Assembly: GCA_905182325.1 (NCBI GenBank)
Contig: CAJJBD010000005.1
Location: 1-64,000, forward strand
From: an uncultured Planktomarina sp.
Lineage (GTDB): Bacteria; Pseudomonadota; Alphaproteobacteria; Rhodobacterales; Rhodobacteraceae
Length of the DNA stretch: 64,000 nucleotides
Reading direction: 5' to 3'
Positions 8,817 to 18,192 of the stretch are shown here, in pieces. Positions within the stretch are counted from its first letter, which is position 1. Every line of letters begins with the position of its first letter. The translations under genes were made by a program, and so were the position numbers. The notes under the pieces are model-generated. The model did not search any database, had not been told where the DNA came from, and worked only from the letters and a program-made list of their open reading frames with translations.

Positions 8817-8851
8817 GGAGGTACCTGGCAACAGAAACCTCCACTATTTTT
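8817..8851 (+). terminator. Hairpin plus T-run at the 3' end of ssrA
   Basis: GGAGGT (8817-8822) and ACCTCC (8837-8842) form a 6-bp stem with a 14-base loop, followed by TTTTT at 8847-8851. The hairpin may also be the mature 3' end of the coding RNA, so its role as a terminator is likely but not exclusive. Confidence 0.55.
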
Positions 8852-8973
8852 ACACTCAAAGATAATTTTCAAAATTCTACTATTAAAGCACAAATAAGAC
8901 ATAATCTTAATATCATTTACATTTATTTTATTAGGTATTTTAATTTCTTGTATCTAAGTCTTTTGACAGTCTT

Positions 8974-9002
8974 TTGTTTCCCAAAAAATAACGTAGTATA
9001 CT
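8974..9002 (+). promoter_or_regulatory. Probable housekeeping promoter of sspB
   Basis: TTGTTT (8974-8979) and TATACT (8997-9002) are separated by exactly 17 bases, close to the housekeeping sigma consensus, in an AT-rich stretch just upstream of sspB. Transcription would start near 9009, leaving a leader of under 30 bases. Confidence 0.55.
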
Positions 9003-9035
9003 GTCAATGTTGTCCAGAAACTTATGGTGATAAAA

Positions 9036-9518
9036 ATGATCGACTATGGCAATCTCATGCACGACGCGATGCGCGGCTTAATCCAAAGCCTATTACAGGA
9101 CATCGCCAGTGCCGGAGAGTTACCTGGGGATCATCATTTTTTTATAACTTTTGACACCATGCACCCAGACGTTGAAATCGCTGATTGGCTATCAGATCGC
9201 TATCCAGAAGAAATGACAGTTGTCATGCAACACTGGTTTGAGAATCTCGAAGTGACCGATGAAGGATTTTCAGTCACCCTTAATTTTGGTGATAATCCGG
9301 AGCCACTTTATATCCCGTTTATGTCTCTGCGCACATTTGTCGATCCATCTGTTGAATTCGGTTTGAAATTTGAGCAACAAGATGATGATGAAAAGCACAA
9401 TGCTGATATTGAAAAATTACCCATAGCTGAGGCTCCAATGCATGAAAATGCAAAAGAGAAAGAAAAATTGACAACGGAAGCAGAGGTCGTGAGTTTGGAT
9501 AGCTTTCGTAAATCTTAA
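9036..9518 (+). CDS. sspB: SspB, ClpXP adaptor for ssrA-tagged proteins
   Basis: SspB tethers tmRNA-tagged proteins to the ClpXP protease. The 160-residue product has the conserved IDYGNLMHDAMRGL start, the LPGDHHFFITFDT and FVDPSVEFGL segments of the alphaproteobacterial substrate-binding domain, an acidic flexible linker and a C-terminal VVSLDSFRK motif that fits the ClpX-binding peptide. I prefer the ATG at 9036 because GGTGA lies a few bases upstream; an in-frame ATG at 9024 would add four residues but has no ribosome-binding site. It stands about 180 bases downstream of ssrA, which encodes the tag it recognises, and has its own promoter. Confidence 0.93.
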   Translation: MIDYGNLMHDAMRGLIQSLLQDIASAGELPGDHHFFITFDTMHPDVEIADWLSDRYPEEMTVVMQHWFENLEVTDEGFSVTLNFGDNPEPLYIPFMSLRTFVDPSVEFGLKFEQQDDDEKHNADIEKLPIAEAPMHENAKEKEKLTTEAEVVSLDSFRKS

Positions 9519-9589
9519 AAACAATTCCGTATGTTGCCACCGAAGGCGGACAACGGTAAACCCTTGTTGATATAACGAAAGTTCATCTA

Positions 9590-10981
9590 ATGACTGCAAC
9601 TCGTATCGAAACTGATAGCTTTGGCCCCCTAGAAGTTCCATCTGACAAATATTGGGGTGCGCAGACGCAACGCTCACTAATTAATTTTCCAATAGGCTGG
9701 GAGAGACAACCTATAGCTATTGTACGTGCGCTAGGTGCTATCAAACAAGCCTGTGCCCAAGCAAATTTAAATTTGGGGAGGTTGCCTGAGAATATAAGTA
9801 AGGCTATCCAAACTACTGCAAACGAAGTATTTTCTGGAAAATTAGATGACCATTTCCCCTTGGTAGTGTGGCAAACAGGGTCAGGCACGCAATCGAATAT
9901 GAATGCAAATGAGGTTATCGCCAATCGAGCCATTGAATTACTGGGCGGAGTAATTGGATCAAAAGATCCAGTTCATCCAAACGATCATTGTAACATGGGT
10001 CAATCTTCCAACGACACCTTCCCCACGGCAATGCACATTTCCACAGCAATGACTGCGCATAACGTAACCTTACCAGGACTACGCTCGTTGCAGACAGCTC
10101 TAGAAACAAAGATTACAGAGTTTAAAGATATAATCAAAATTGGCCGTACTCACACAATGGATGCAACGCCATTAACACTGGCCCAAGAGTTTTCAGGCTA
10201 TAACCACCAGATCAAAATGGCTATTGTAAGAATTGAGTCTGCTTTGCCCCGTATCTATGAGCTGGCACAGGGCGGAACCGCTGTAGGTACTGGCCTGAAT
10301 ACACCGAAAGGTTGGGGACCTATAGTTGCTGAACATATTGCACAGATTACCAACTTGCCGTTCATAACAGCTCCCAATAAGTTTGAGGCATTAGCTGCTC
10401 ATGATGCCATGGTCGAAATGTCAGGTGCCCTAAAAACTGCTGCAGTTAGCCTTTTCAAAATTGCTAATGACATTCGGCTTTTAGGTTCAGGTCCGCGGTG
10501 TGGCTTAGGCGAACTTGTTTTACCAGAAAATGAGCCAGGAAGTTCTATAATGCCTGGAAAAGTTAACCCTACTCAATGCGAAGCTGTTACGCAGGTTTGT
10601 GCCCATATTATGGGCAATGATGCTGCTGTGGGTTTTGCTGGCAGCCAAGGCCATTTTGAATTGAACGTCTACAAGCCAATGATGGCTTACAATGTGTTGC
10701 AGTCGATGCAGCTACTGGGTGACTCAGCAAAAGCTTTCACTGACAACTGTGTTTTAGGCATAAGTGCTGACCGAGATCGCATCGAAACATTAATGCGTGA
10801 AAGCTTGATGCTTGTCACAGCCCTCGCGCCTGAAATTGGTTACGACAATGCAACCAAATTAGCCAAAACTGCACATAAAAATGGAACTACTTTGAAACAC
10901 GAGGCACTTGCCTTGGGGTTTGTGGATGAGGCGACATTTGACCGAGTTGTGCGACCAGAGTTAATGATTGGGCCCAAATGA
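9590..10981 (+). CDS. fumC: Fumarate hydratase, class II
   Basis: Interconverts fumarate and L-malate in the TCA cycle; iron-free homotetramer. The 463 residues match the class II length and carry the superfamily signature [11 protein letters not shown] in the C-terminal half, with the conserved [12 protein letters not shown] and [11 protein letters not shown] stretches upstream. It lies 71 bases after sspB. Its stop codon overlaps the start of the DUF4169 gene (ATGA), beginning a three-gene unit fumC-DUF4169-RHH that is common in alphaproteobacteria. Confidence 0.97.
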   Translation: MTATRIETDSFGPLEVPSDKYWGAQTQRSLINFPIGWERQPIAIVRALGAIKQACAQANLNLGRLPENISKAIQTTANEVFSGKLDDHFPLVVWQTGSGTQSNMNANEVIANRAIELLGGVIGSKDPVHPNDHCNMGQSSNDTFPTAMHISTAMTAHNVTLPGLRSLQTALETKITEFKDIIKIGRTHTMDATPLTLAQEFSGYNHQIKMAIVRIESALPRIYELAQGGTAVGTGLNTPKGWGPIVAEHIAQITNLPFITAPNKFEALAAHDAMVEMSGALKTAAVSLFKIANDIRLLGSGPRCGLGELVLPENEPGSSIMPGKVNPTQCEAVTQVCAHIMGNDAAVGFAGSQGHFELNVYKPMMAYNVLQSMQLLGDSAKAFTDNCVLGISADRDRIETLMRESLMLVTALAPEIGYDNATKLAKTAHKNGTTLKHEALALGFVDEATFDRVVRPELMIGPK

Positions 10982-11154
10982 AGGAACCAGTCAACTTAAA
11001 CAAATTTAGAAAATATAAAATACGGTTGAAAAAGGCAGAAAATGGCAATGCAAATGCTGTTAAATTTGGCCAAACAAAAACTGAGCAACAGAAGAATATT
11101 TTAAAAAATGCAACGCAGGAGCGTCGTCTTGACCAGGCCAAACGTGAGCCATGA
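10978..11154 (+). CDS. DUF4169 family small protein
   Basis: A 58-residue, highly basic and hydrophilic product starting [12 protein letters not shown] and containing the [10 protein letters not shown] motif that marks DUF4169. Such proteins are regularly encoded directly after fumC and before an RHH protein in alphaproteobacteria; their function is unknown. Its ATG overlaps the fumC stop and its stop overlaps the next start, both as ATGA, so the three are probably translated together. The abundance of Lys, Arg, Asn and Gln and the lack of a hydrophobic core suggest a helical, nucleic-acid- or protein-binding peptide, but that is only inference. Confidence 0.85.
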   Translation: MKEPVNLNKFRKYKIRLKKAENGNANAVKFGQTKTEQQKNILKNATQERRLDQAKREP

Positions 11155-11378
11155 TGCAGCGACCTAAAAAGCGGTCCCTTACACTGGATGGCCACCGCAC
11201 TAGTGTTTCTATCGAAGAAGACTTCTGGTGCGAATTTGTCCGTCTTTCCCGAGACCAAGGCAAATCAATAAATGCCTTAGCCGTTGAAATTGATCACATC
11301 CGTGGCCTAAACGTGGGCCTGGCATCGGCTATCCGTCTTTTTGTTTTGGCTCATTCTCTTGGACGTGCTTTTCCCTGA
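11151..11378 (+). CDS. Ribbon-helix-helix domain protein (RHH_4 type)
   Basis: A 75-residue protein with the family pattern: basic KKRSLTLDGHRTSVSIE start forming the beta-strand, EEDFWCEFVRL helix, GKSINALAVEID, and GLASAIRLFVL at the C-terminus. Members are putative DNA-binding proteins encoded behind fumC and DUF4169; regulated targets are unknown. The start is the ATG overlapping the DUF4169 stop. Its last 50 bases overlap the 3' end of the convergent acyl-CoA ligase gene, so the two coding regions share sequence on opposite strands. Confidence 0.85.
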   Translation: MMQRPKKRSLTLDGHRTSVSIEEDFWCEFVRLSRDQGKSINALAVEIDHIRGLNVGLASAIRLFVLAHSLGRAFP

Positions 11379-12975
11379 GTGCGGCTCTACGGATTTTACC
11401 AGTGGCAGTTAGTGGCATTTCATCTAATATATTCACCCATTTTGGCGCCATATGCGGTGACAACTTAGAGGCTACTGCACTTATTAGCCGATCTTCTAGT
11501 TTATCATCAGTTGCGCCAATTAAAGTGACATAAGCACCAATAATATGACCACGGACCTTATCTGGTACTGCTACCACAGCAGCTAAAGCTACTTGAGTGT
11601 CATTAGCTAGGACAGCCTCAATTTCGGTTGGACCAATCCGATAGCCACTCGAGGTGATAATATCATCATCCCGGGCTACAAATCTTAAATAACCTTGTGT
11701 ATCCATCACGCCCAAATCACCGGTTAGCCAATAGTCTCCCATAAAACCTTCAGTAGTTTTCTTTTCTTTGTTCCAATACTTTAAAAACATACTTGGTGTA
11801 TCTCGATGCACACAAATCTGTCCTACCTGACCGGACAATACAGCCACACCGTTAATATCTAGGATTTTCACATCAAAACCTGGAAAAGGTTTTCCAATCC
11901 AACCATTCAGGGCAACACTCCAGGATCTTGCTGAACCCACACTAAGGTTACATTCAGTTTGTCCGTAAAGCTCATTAACTTCAGCCCCCAACGCAGTTTT
12001 TCCCCATCTAATCAAATCTGGAGATAAAGGCTCACCTCCCGACGAAATACTAACAAGTGGCATATTATTTGGCACTATGGCCTGCTGCATTTTTTTGAGA
12101 GCTGTGGGCGGGATAAAAGCTCGTGTCACCTGTGCATTTTGGATGAGTTCAAACGCTGCTTCAGCCGTAAACCGTTTAAATCGCTTGGCAACCAATGGAA
12201 CACGATAATAAAAACACGGGATTGCCATGTCCATTAAACCACCAATCCAAGCCCAATCAGCCGGGGTCCATCCAATATCTTGGGCGTTTGGAAAGTTCGA
12301 AAAAGACAGCTCGATACAGGGAAGATGCCCAAGTAGAAACCGATGCGCATGCAGCACCCCCTTGGGGTTTCCAGTAGTGCCAGAGGTGTAAATCATGATG
12401 GCAGGATCTTCAGCCAAGGTTGGCTCAATTTCGGGCAGTACATACGCTAGATTTATACTGCGCCATAAGTCAACGCCGCCCTCCGCCCTACCGTCTCTTA
12501 AAAAAACTTGTTGTAAGTCTATTAAGTCATCGCGAATTTCACAAATTTTAGAATATTGCTCGCAATCTGTAATTAAAATTTTAGCGCCACTGTCGGCTAA
12601 ACGGAATTTCAGAGCATCGGCACCAAACAATACAAATAATGGCAGTGATACTGCACCTATCAAATGCGCTGCAAAATGCGCGATCATAGTCTCTGCGCAC
12701 TGTGGTAATAATATTCCGATGCGATCTCCTTTGACCACACCCTTTTGTAACATAACGGCCGCCAATTTTTCAGTAGCAGCCGCTATATCACTATAAGTCC
12801 AAATACGTGCCCTATTGCTCAGATCCATAAGTGCAATGGCTTCTGGAAAGGCATGAGCATGCGAGAAAAGACATGCTTGGGCAATATTGAAATGTTTGGG
12901 TATTGATACAGGTGACTTTTTAGGGAAGTCCCCTTTTTTTTTCAAAAAAAAGTGTCGTCGATCTTGCGCACTCAT
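11329..12975 (-). CDS. AMP-dependent acyl-CoA synthetase/ligase
   Basis: Activates a carboxylic acid to its acyl-CoA via an acyl-adenylate. The 548 residues show the ordered ANL-family motifs: IMIYTSGTTGNPKGV (ATP loop), ELYGQTE, WLTGDLG, the hinge DDDIITSSGYRIGPTEIE and the C-terminal catalytic lysine region PLTATGKIRR. It resembles medium-chain acyl-CoA or benzoate-CoA-type ligases more than Acs, but substrate cannot be read from sequence. The ATG at 12975 follows a GGGGT; an in-frame GTG 21 codons upstream is the alternative. An N-terminal run of T8-G-A9 (coding strand) makes the start of the gene prone to slippage or sequencing error. It appears monocistronic. Confidence 0.88.
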   Translation of the reverse strand: MSAQDRRHFFLKKKGDFPKKSPVSIPKHFNIAQACLFSHAHAFPEAIALMDLSNRARIWTYSDIAAATEKLAAVMLQKGVVKGDRIGILLPQCAETMIAHFAAHLIGAVSLPLFVLFGADALKFRLADSGAKILITDCEQYSKICEIRDDLIDLQQVFLRDGRAEGGVDLWRSINLAYVLPEIEPTLAEDPAIMIYTSGTTGNPKGVLHAHRFLLGHLPCIELSFSNFPNAQDIGWTPADWAWIGGLMDMAIPCFYYRVPLVAKRFKRFTAEAAFELIQNAQVTRAFIPPTALKKMQQAIVPNNMPLVSISSGGEPLSPDLIRWGKTALGAEVNELYGQTECNLSVGSARSWSVALNGWIGKPFPGFDVKILDINGVAVLSGQVGQICVHRDTPSMFLKYWNKEKKTTEGFMGDYWLTGDLGVMDTQGYLRFVARDDDIITSSGYRIGPTEIEAVLANDTQVALAAVVAVPDKVRGHIIGAYVTLIGATDDKLEDRLISAVASKLSPHMAPKWVNILDEMPLTATGKIRRAALREKHVQENEPKQKDG

Positions 12976-13165
12976 TTGTTTACCCCAAAAGACCAAAAGC
13001 TTACTCGTTGAGAGCAAACTCAAATCAAAATTAAACACATTCTAATTAATCTATTTATAATATTATCAAAATAAAAATTATAAGTGCCAACAAACCTCAG
13101 CCAACTACTCCAAAAATATAGAAACTTACTTGTGGTTGTTTATGAGCAGCGTTACGTATTTTGGC

Positions 13166-14170
13166 ATGACTAGTCCACTTATTGATCCCTTTGCACGCGA
13201 AATCACTTACCTACGCCTTTCAGTAACTGATCGATGTGATTTTAGATGTGTCTATTGTATGTCAGAAAATATGGATTTTCTGCCTAAGAGTGATCTACTT
13301 ACTCTTGAAGAACTTGACCGCCTTTGCTCAACTTTTATCTCTCTTGGCGTCAGTAAGTTGCGGATCACAGGCGGCGAACCGTTGGTGCGCCGCGATATCA
13401 TGTCGTTCTTTCAGGCTATGTCACGGCATATAAAAAGTGGCGATTTAAACGAACTAACAGTAACTACAAATGGGAGCCAATTACATCGGTTTGCGGAGGA
13501 TCTTTTTTTAGCGGGTGTGCGCCGAATAAATATTTCAATCGATACTCTAGACTCAGACAAATTTTCTCAAATTACACGTTGGGGTAAACTTAAAAATGTT
13601 TTGCGAGGAATTGATGCAGCCCTTGAGGCTGGGCTAAAGGTTAAATTAAATACGGTTGCGCTTAAAGGTTTTAACGAGAATGAACTTTTTGATCTTACAG
13701 AATTTTGTGCTTTGCGAAATATGGATTTAACCTTTATCGAAGTTATGCCGATGGGCGATCTAGGTATTGAGGATCGTGTTGGGCAATATTGGGCCTTGAG
13801 CGATTTAAAAGATAAATTGGAAGCGCGCTATACCTTGGAGGATTTACCAGACCGAACTGGCGGCCCAGCACGTTATATGAGGATCAAGCAAACAGGTCAG
13901 CGGATTGGGCTAATTACACCATTAACGCACAACTTTTGCGAAAGCTGCAACAGAGTACGTGTGACATGCACTGGTGAAATTTATACATGTCTCGGTCAGG
14001 AGGGAAGCGCTGATCTGAGAGGGCCACTACGTGCGTCTGAGACGAACGCACCACTACAAGCCGCAATTCGGTGCGCAATTGGCGCCAAACCCTTAGGCCA
14101 TGATTTTGACTACTCTCGTGGTAATGAAGGTGGGAAGATGTCCCGCCACATGAGCCATACTGGTGGCTAA
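13166..14170 (+). CDS. moaA: GTP 3',8-cyclase (molybdenum cofactor biosynthesis protein A)
   Basis: Radical-SAM enzyme for the first step of molybdopterin synthesis, turning GTP into 3',8-cyclo-GTP. The 334-residue product has the N-terminal cluster motif CDFRCVYC (C24, C28, C31) and the C-terminal second cluster C-x2-C-x13-C in the [13 protein letters not shown] region, and ends in the catalytically required double glycine. I chose the ATG that gives [19 protein letters not shown], the usual family start; two earlier in-frame starts (13130 TTG, 13142 ATG) would add up to 12 residues. No moaB, moaC or moeA is nearby. The stop overlaps the convergent argE stop by 4 bases. Confidence 0.95.
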   Translation: MTSPLIDPFAREITYLRLSVTDRCDFRCVYCMSENMDFLPKSDLLTLEELDRLCSTFISLGVSKLRITGGEPLVRRDIMSFFQAMSRHIKSGDLNELTVTTNGSQLHRFAEDLFLAGVRRINISIDTLDSDKFSQITRWGKLKNVLRGIDAALEAGLKVKLNTVALKGFNENELFDLTEFCALRNMDLTFIEVMPMGDLGIEDRVGQYWALSDLKDKLEARYTLEDLPDRTGGPARYMRIKQTGQRIGLITPLTHNFCESCNRVRVTCTGEIYTCLGQEGSADLRGPLRASETNAPLQAAIRCAIGAKPLGHDFDYSRGNEGGKMSRHMSHTGG

Positions 14171-15330
14171 ACTGCTTGCAAACTCTTGAGCAAGCTGTCC
14201 AACATTTTTTCACCAGCTTTAAATTCAGAAACTCTAATAAATTCATCCGCTTGATGTGCCTGTTTGATACTTCCAGGGCCACAAATCACTACCGAAAATC
14301 CTAGATTTTGAAAATGTCCACCGTCTGTACCATACGAAACAGTATGAATGCCATTATCACCTGTTAATCTTCTTGCAAGATTTTCTGCCTTGCCATCAAC
14401 CTCTGCAACAACTGCTGGCCCCGGCATGACATCCATTTTAAAAAATGATTCTGGATGAATGGCCTGCATTTCTTTCTCGATTATATTCAGTTGTTTTTGA
14501 ATTTTTAAACGCCAATCTTCTGGACGTTCATCACCTACACATCGCAAATCAATAGAAAAGTAACAATCTTTGGCTGTAATATTATTAGCAGTGCCACCAT
14601 TGATTTGGCCAACATGCAAAGTGGTAAATGGGGGTTCATAAAGGGCCGCAATAGCAGAAGCCTCTTTTGCTTGATTTTCAATATTTTGTTTGCGGACCCA
14701 CTCTACAAATCTTGCCCCACACATCACAGCCGACACACCTTGATGTAACAACGAGGAATGCACCTCATGGCCACGCACATGAAACTGTAAATCATCACAA
14801 CTCTTATGACCTGTGACTACCTTCATTTCCGTAGGCTCACCAACTATTACGGCATCTACTTTTGCAAAATTATTTAGCAAGCCCTGTGAGACATCTGGAG
14901 CGCCAAGCAGCCCTACTTCTTCATCGCGTGACAAAGCAAATTGCAAAGGACGCTGCAGATCTAAAGACTTGGCCCGCACCATTGCTGCAATTGCCAAAGC
15001 CACAAAACCCTTCATATCACAGGTGCCACGCCCATAGATTTTTTCTTCTTTTTCAATAACTTTCCAGGGGTCAGTCGTCCAATCCTGCCCTTCTACTGGA
15101 ACTACATCAGAGTGTGCTGATAACGCAACTCCACCGGGCAAATCTGGACCGACTTGTGCTATAAGCCCAGCTTTACTGCCATCTTCATTGAGTAGCACAT
15201 GGCTGTCGATCCCATGCTGGGAGAAATAATCTCTTACAAAATATATCAATGGCAAATTTGTATCTGAACTGACACTCGGAAAGGCCACTAAGCGGTCCAA
15301 CAATTGGCGGGCGGTAAGTGTATTTATCAT
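14167..15330 (-). CDS. argE: Acetylornithine deacetylase (M20 family)
   Basis: Hydrolyses N2-acetylornithine to ornithine in arginine synthesis. The 387 residues carry the M20 metallopeptidase set: [11 protein letters not shown] (metal His and catalytic Asp), [10 protein letters not shown] (bridging Asp), [11 protein letters not shown] (catalytic and metal Glu), a VGEPTEM segment and the late GTDGGHF. The ATG gives [11 protein letters not shown]; an in-frame TTG 12 codons upstream is less likely. Related M20 enzymes such as succinyl-diaminopimelate desuccinylase share these motifs, so argE is the best fit rather than certain. Confidence 0.88.
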   Translation of the reverse strand: MINTLTARQLLDRLVAFPSVSSDTNLPLIYFVRDYFSQHGIDSHVLLNEDGSKAGLIAQVGPDLPGGVALSAHSDVVPVEGQDWTTDPWKVIEKEEKIYGRGTCDMKGFVALAIAAMVRAKSLDLQRPLQFALSRDEEVGLLGAPDVSQGLLNNFAKVDAVIVGEPTEMKVVTGHKSCDDLQFHVRGHEVHSSLLHQGVSAVMCGARFVEWVRKQNIENQAKEASAIAALYEPPFTTLHVGQINGGTANNITAKDCYFSIDLRCVGDERPEDWRLKIQKQLNIIEKEMQAIHPESFFKMDVMPGPAVVAEVDGKAENLARRLTGDNGIHTVSYGTDGGHFQNLGFSVVICGPGSIKQAHQADEFIRVSEFKAGEKMLDSLLKSLQAV

Positions 15331-15381
15331 AGAAACTATTAATATTTTTTTATTAGTACCAGTCAAGAAAAATTGAAATTA

Positions 15382-16662
15382 TTAGTTTAGATTTTTCCTA
15401 ATACGACGCAGTGCAACATATACTGCACCTACAACAACAGGGGCCACCGCCGCTGTTAGAAAAACTTTTGGTATTCCAAAAATTGAAGGAATTGGGGCTA
15501 ACAGATACAACGCCAGCCCAGTAGCGTAATAACTAACAGCAACAATCGACAAGCCCTCAACAGTTTTTTGCAAACGCAGTTGCATATCTGCTCGGCGGTT
15601 CATACTTGAAAGCAGATCCTGATTTTGTCCCTGCCGCGCCACATTAACGCGTGTGCGCAACAAATCTCCAGTTCGTTTGGCCCTAGCAATCAAGTCTTGG
15701 AGACGAGAATCCATGGCCTGTACAGTCCGCATGGATGGATCATACCGCCGCATCATGAATTCACGGAATGTTTGCACTCCCTCAAAACGTTCCTCACGTA
15801 AAACCTCTATTCGTTGCGAAACAATTGCGGAATAGGCTTTACTTGCCGCAAATCTATAGGCCACCTCAGCAGAATGGCTCTCTAATTTCGCCGACATTCT
15901 TAAAAGTGCATTCAAATTTTCTTCCGCTGACACTTGTTCATCGCTCAACGCAGCAACGAGTTCGGACATGCTATCGTCCACAACGCTTAACTTGGGTGAA
16001 AGTTGACGAGCCTGAAAAAGGCCAAGCATCGACATGGTCTTATAAACTTCGATCTCATTTAGTCTTTGCACAATCCTTCCAATCCGATTACGCCCAGTGG
16101 TTGGTGCGACAAATACGGCAAAGCGGAGATGTCCATACACGTCAATTCTGTAATCGCCCGCAATAACCGCCGCACTATCCAAAACTCTACTCACAGCCAA
16201 ACTTTCAGCAACAAAATGAGATTTTAGATGCCGTTCTATAGTTTTAGTGGAAGCCGTACTTTCAATTCTAATTGCCGCAGAAGTTAGGCGTACGCCCGGC
16301 ATTGAAGCCAACCAATCACCCGGAAAAACGTCGAATTCAGATCCATCAAAAGGGACTTTTCCCAAGTTATCAATAATTGCGGTGTAAGTGGTAAACTCAG
16401 CATGCCGCTCCCATTTAATCCAAGCCTTACCAAGCTTTCCAAAATAATGTTTAGCATTTGGGGCGGGGTGTGGCGCACCAAACCTATCAAGAAGTTGTAT
16501 TAGATGATCCCAATCAGCAGTGTCACTCCGCTCTGCATCATCATCTGAATTACCATAGGCAAAAAAAGCTGCTCGTGCCGAAGTAGATACAAGGGGAAAA
16601 GGCCGAGCGTGAAGTTCATTTGTTGCGTTAAAACGCATTGGATGATCACGCATATCTGACAT
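15382..16662 (-). CDS. DUF3422 family membrane-anchored protein
   Basis: A 426-residue protein that starts MSDMRDHPMRF and contains the conserved NELHARPFP motif that opens DUF3422 proteins. The long middle is soluble and helix-rich, and two hydrophobic segments lie near the C-terminus (about 370-410), followed by a basic tail, so it is probably anchored in the inner membrane with a large cytoplasmic part. The function of the family is unknown. A strong AAGGAG precedes the ATG. It lies 74 bases downstream of pntB on the same strand and may be read with it. Confidence 0.85.
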   Translation of the reverse strand: MSDMRDHPMRFNATNELHARPFPLVSTSARAAFFAYGNSDDDAERSDTADWDHLIQLLDRFGAPHPAPNAKHYFGKLGKAWIKWERHAEFTTYTAIIDNLGKVPFDGSEFDVFPGDWLASMPGVRLTSAAIRIESTASTKTIERHLKSHFVAESLAVSRVLDSAAVIAGDYRIDVYGHLRFAVFVAPTTGRNRIGRIVQRLNEIEVYKTMSMLGLFQARQLSPKLSVVDDSMSELVAALSDEQVSAEENLNALLRMSAKLESHSAEVAYRFAASKAYSAIVSQRIEVLREERFEGVQTFREFMMRRYDPSMRTVQAMDSRLQDLIARAKRTGDLLRTRVNVARQGQNQDLLSSMNRRADMQLRLQKTVEGLSIVAVSYYATGLALYLLAPIPSIFGIPKVFLTAAVAPVVVGAVYVALRRIRKNLN

Positions 16663-16736
16663 TGTGCTCTCCTTTTAAAACTAGATAGGTCGGCTATCAG
16701 GCAAGTTAAAGTTTTCACAGCGTACTTTAGAATATA

Positions 16737-18179
16737 TCAGTCGATCATTGGAAGAAGTTTATCTAGTGACACCTTGGCATCACCATAAAACATTCGTGTA
16801 TTTTCCTTGAAGAAGAGTGGGTTTTCAATTCCAGAATAGCCAGTACCTTGCCCCCGCTTTGAAACAAAAACATGCTTTGCCTTCCAACATTCCAAAACCG
16901 GCATCCCAGCAATGGGACTATTCGGATCATCCTGAGCCGCTGGATTCACTATATCGTTAGACCCAATCACTATGGCTACGTCTGTTTTGGGGAAATCATC
17001 GTTTATTTCATCCATCTCCATAACAATGTCATAGGGAACTCTAGCTTCTGCCAAAAGAACGTTCATATGACCAGGAAGCCTACCCGCGACGGGGTGAATA
17101 GCAAAACGTACACTTTTACCTCGAGCGCGGAGCTTTCGGACCAGTTCTGACACCGATTGCTGTGCCTGAGCCACAGCCATTCCATAACCTGGAATGATAA
17201 CAACACTGTCAGCCTCATTCAAAATGGTAGCTACTCCGTCAGCCTCAATAGCGATCTGCTCACCTTCAACTTTCATCTGCGGGCCCTTACTGGCGCCGAA
17301 CCCACCCAGAATAACAGATACAAAGTTTCGGTTCATTGCCCTACACATTATGTAGCTTAAAATTGCGCCCGAAGAACCCACTAATGCACCAACTACAATT
17401 AAAAGGTCATTACCAAGGGTGAAGCCAATAGCTGCAGCCGCCCAACCCGAATAAGAATTAAGCATCGATACTACCACCGGCATATCAGCTCCACCAATAC
17501 CCATTATAAGATGCCAACCGATAAAACCAGAAATGATCAAAACAGCGACCATAGTCCAAATGCCCGAGCCACCAGTATACCACATTCCTAACAAAATGCA
17601 GGCAAGTAGTGCTGAAGCATTCAAGATATGTCCGCCTGGAAGTTTGAAGGGTTTACCGTCTAACTTCCCTGCCAATTTGCCAAACGCCACAACTGAGCCA
17701 GTAAATGTAATGGCCCCAATGAAGACGCCCAGAAACACTTCAACTTTCAAAATTGCTATTTCTACTGCATCTTTTGCCGCCAGTTTTTTACCAAAGCCAG
17801 TCAAATCGCCTAAGTCACCACCATTGGCCATCAATTGGCGTACCGTTGACAGTTCGAGTTCAGCATTTAGACCAATAAAAACAGCTGCGAGACCCACAAA
17901 ACTATGCAAGGCAGCAACAAGTTGGGGCATTTCTGTCATTCCAACCCGTTGGGCTACTACGACGCCAAGAAACGATCCAATGACAACCATCACCGCAATT
18001 AGTATATAATTCCCAACACCGGGACCAAATACAGTGGCGAACATTGCCAATCCCATACCTGCTATACCATACCAAACCGCGCGCTTAGCACTTTCTTGAT
18101 TAGATAACCCACCGAGAGACAAAATGAACAGTACTGCTGACGCAATATAAGCAGCGGATGTTATACCTGTGGAAAGCAT
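16737..18179 (-). CDS. pntB: NAD(P) transhydrogenase subunit beta
   Basis: Beta subunit of the proton-translocating transhydrogenase, which uses the proton gradient to make NADPH from NADH. The 480 residues have a membrane domain of about eight to nine segments followed by the NADP(H)-binding domain III with [14 protein letters not shown] and the late [11 protein letters not shown] motif. AGGAGGG lies just before the ATG. It begins 13 bases after the pntA stop, so the two subunits are co-transcribed. The frame is intact and of normal length. Confidence 0.97.
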   Translation of the reverse strand: MLSTGITSAAYIASAVLFILSLGGLSNQESAKRAVWYGIAGMGLAMFATVFGPGVGNYILIAVMVVIGSFLGVVVAQRVGMTEMPQLVAALHSFVGLAAVFIGLNAELELSTVRQLMANGGDLGDLTGFGKKLAAKDAVEIAILKVEVFLGVFIGAITFTGSVVAFGKLAGKLDGKPFKLPGGHILNASALLACILLGMWYTGGSGIWTMVAVLIISGFIGWHLIMGIGGADMPVVVSMLNSYSGWAAAAIGFTLGNDLLIVVGALVGSSGAILSYIMCRAMNRNFVSVILGGFGASKGPQMKVEGEQIAIEADGVATILNEADSVVIIPGYGMAVAQAQQSVSELVRKLRARGKSVRFAIHPVAGRLPGHMNVLLAEARVPYDIVMEMDEINDDFPKTDVAIVIGSNDIVNPAAQDDPNSPIAGMPVLECWKAKHVFVSKRGQGTGYSGIENPLFFKENTRMFYGDAKVSLDKLLPMID

Positions 18180-18192
18180 ATTCTACCCTCCT

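Larger units (their letters stand above)
8479..8851 (+). ncRNA. ssrA: Circularly permuted (two-piece) transfer-messenger RNA
   Basis: tmRNA rescues ribosomes stalled on broken mRNAs and adds a degradation tag. The gene order is permuted as in other alphaproteobacteria. The acceptor piece comes first and ends CAGCTCC-A-CCA at 8609. A 25-base spacer follows, and the coding piece begins GGGGCTG at 8635. GGGGCTG and CAGCTCC form a 7-bp acceptor stem with one G-U pair. Next to it CCGGG/CCCGG encloses a 7-base T-loop (8581-8597). The D-region carries the expected GGATCGACGG. In the acceptor piece CCGTGT (8531) pairs with ACACGG (8571) around a GTCC-TTCG-GGAC hairpin. The tag frame is at 8721-8759. 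The 5' boundary is approximate: a segment at 8479-8500 can partly pair with 8663-8680. The 3' end includes the hairpin at 8817-8842. Confidence 0.93.

Noticed and set aside
13056-13061. Perfect TATAAT between the ligase gene and moaA
   Set aside because: No acceptable -35 hexamer at 16-18 bases; AT-rich sequence gives such matches by chance.
17533-18009. 158-codon plus-strand frame opposite pntB
   Set aside because: Antisense to membrane-coding sequence of pntB; no independent support.
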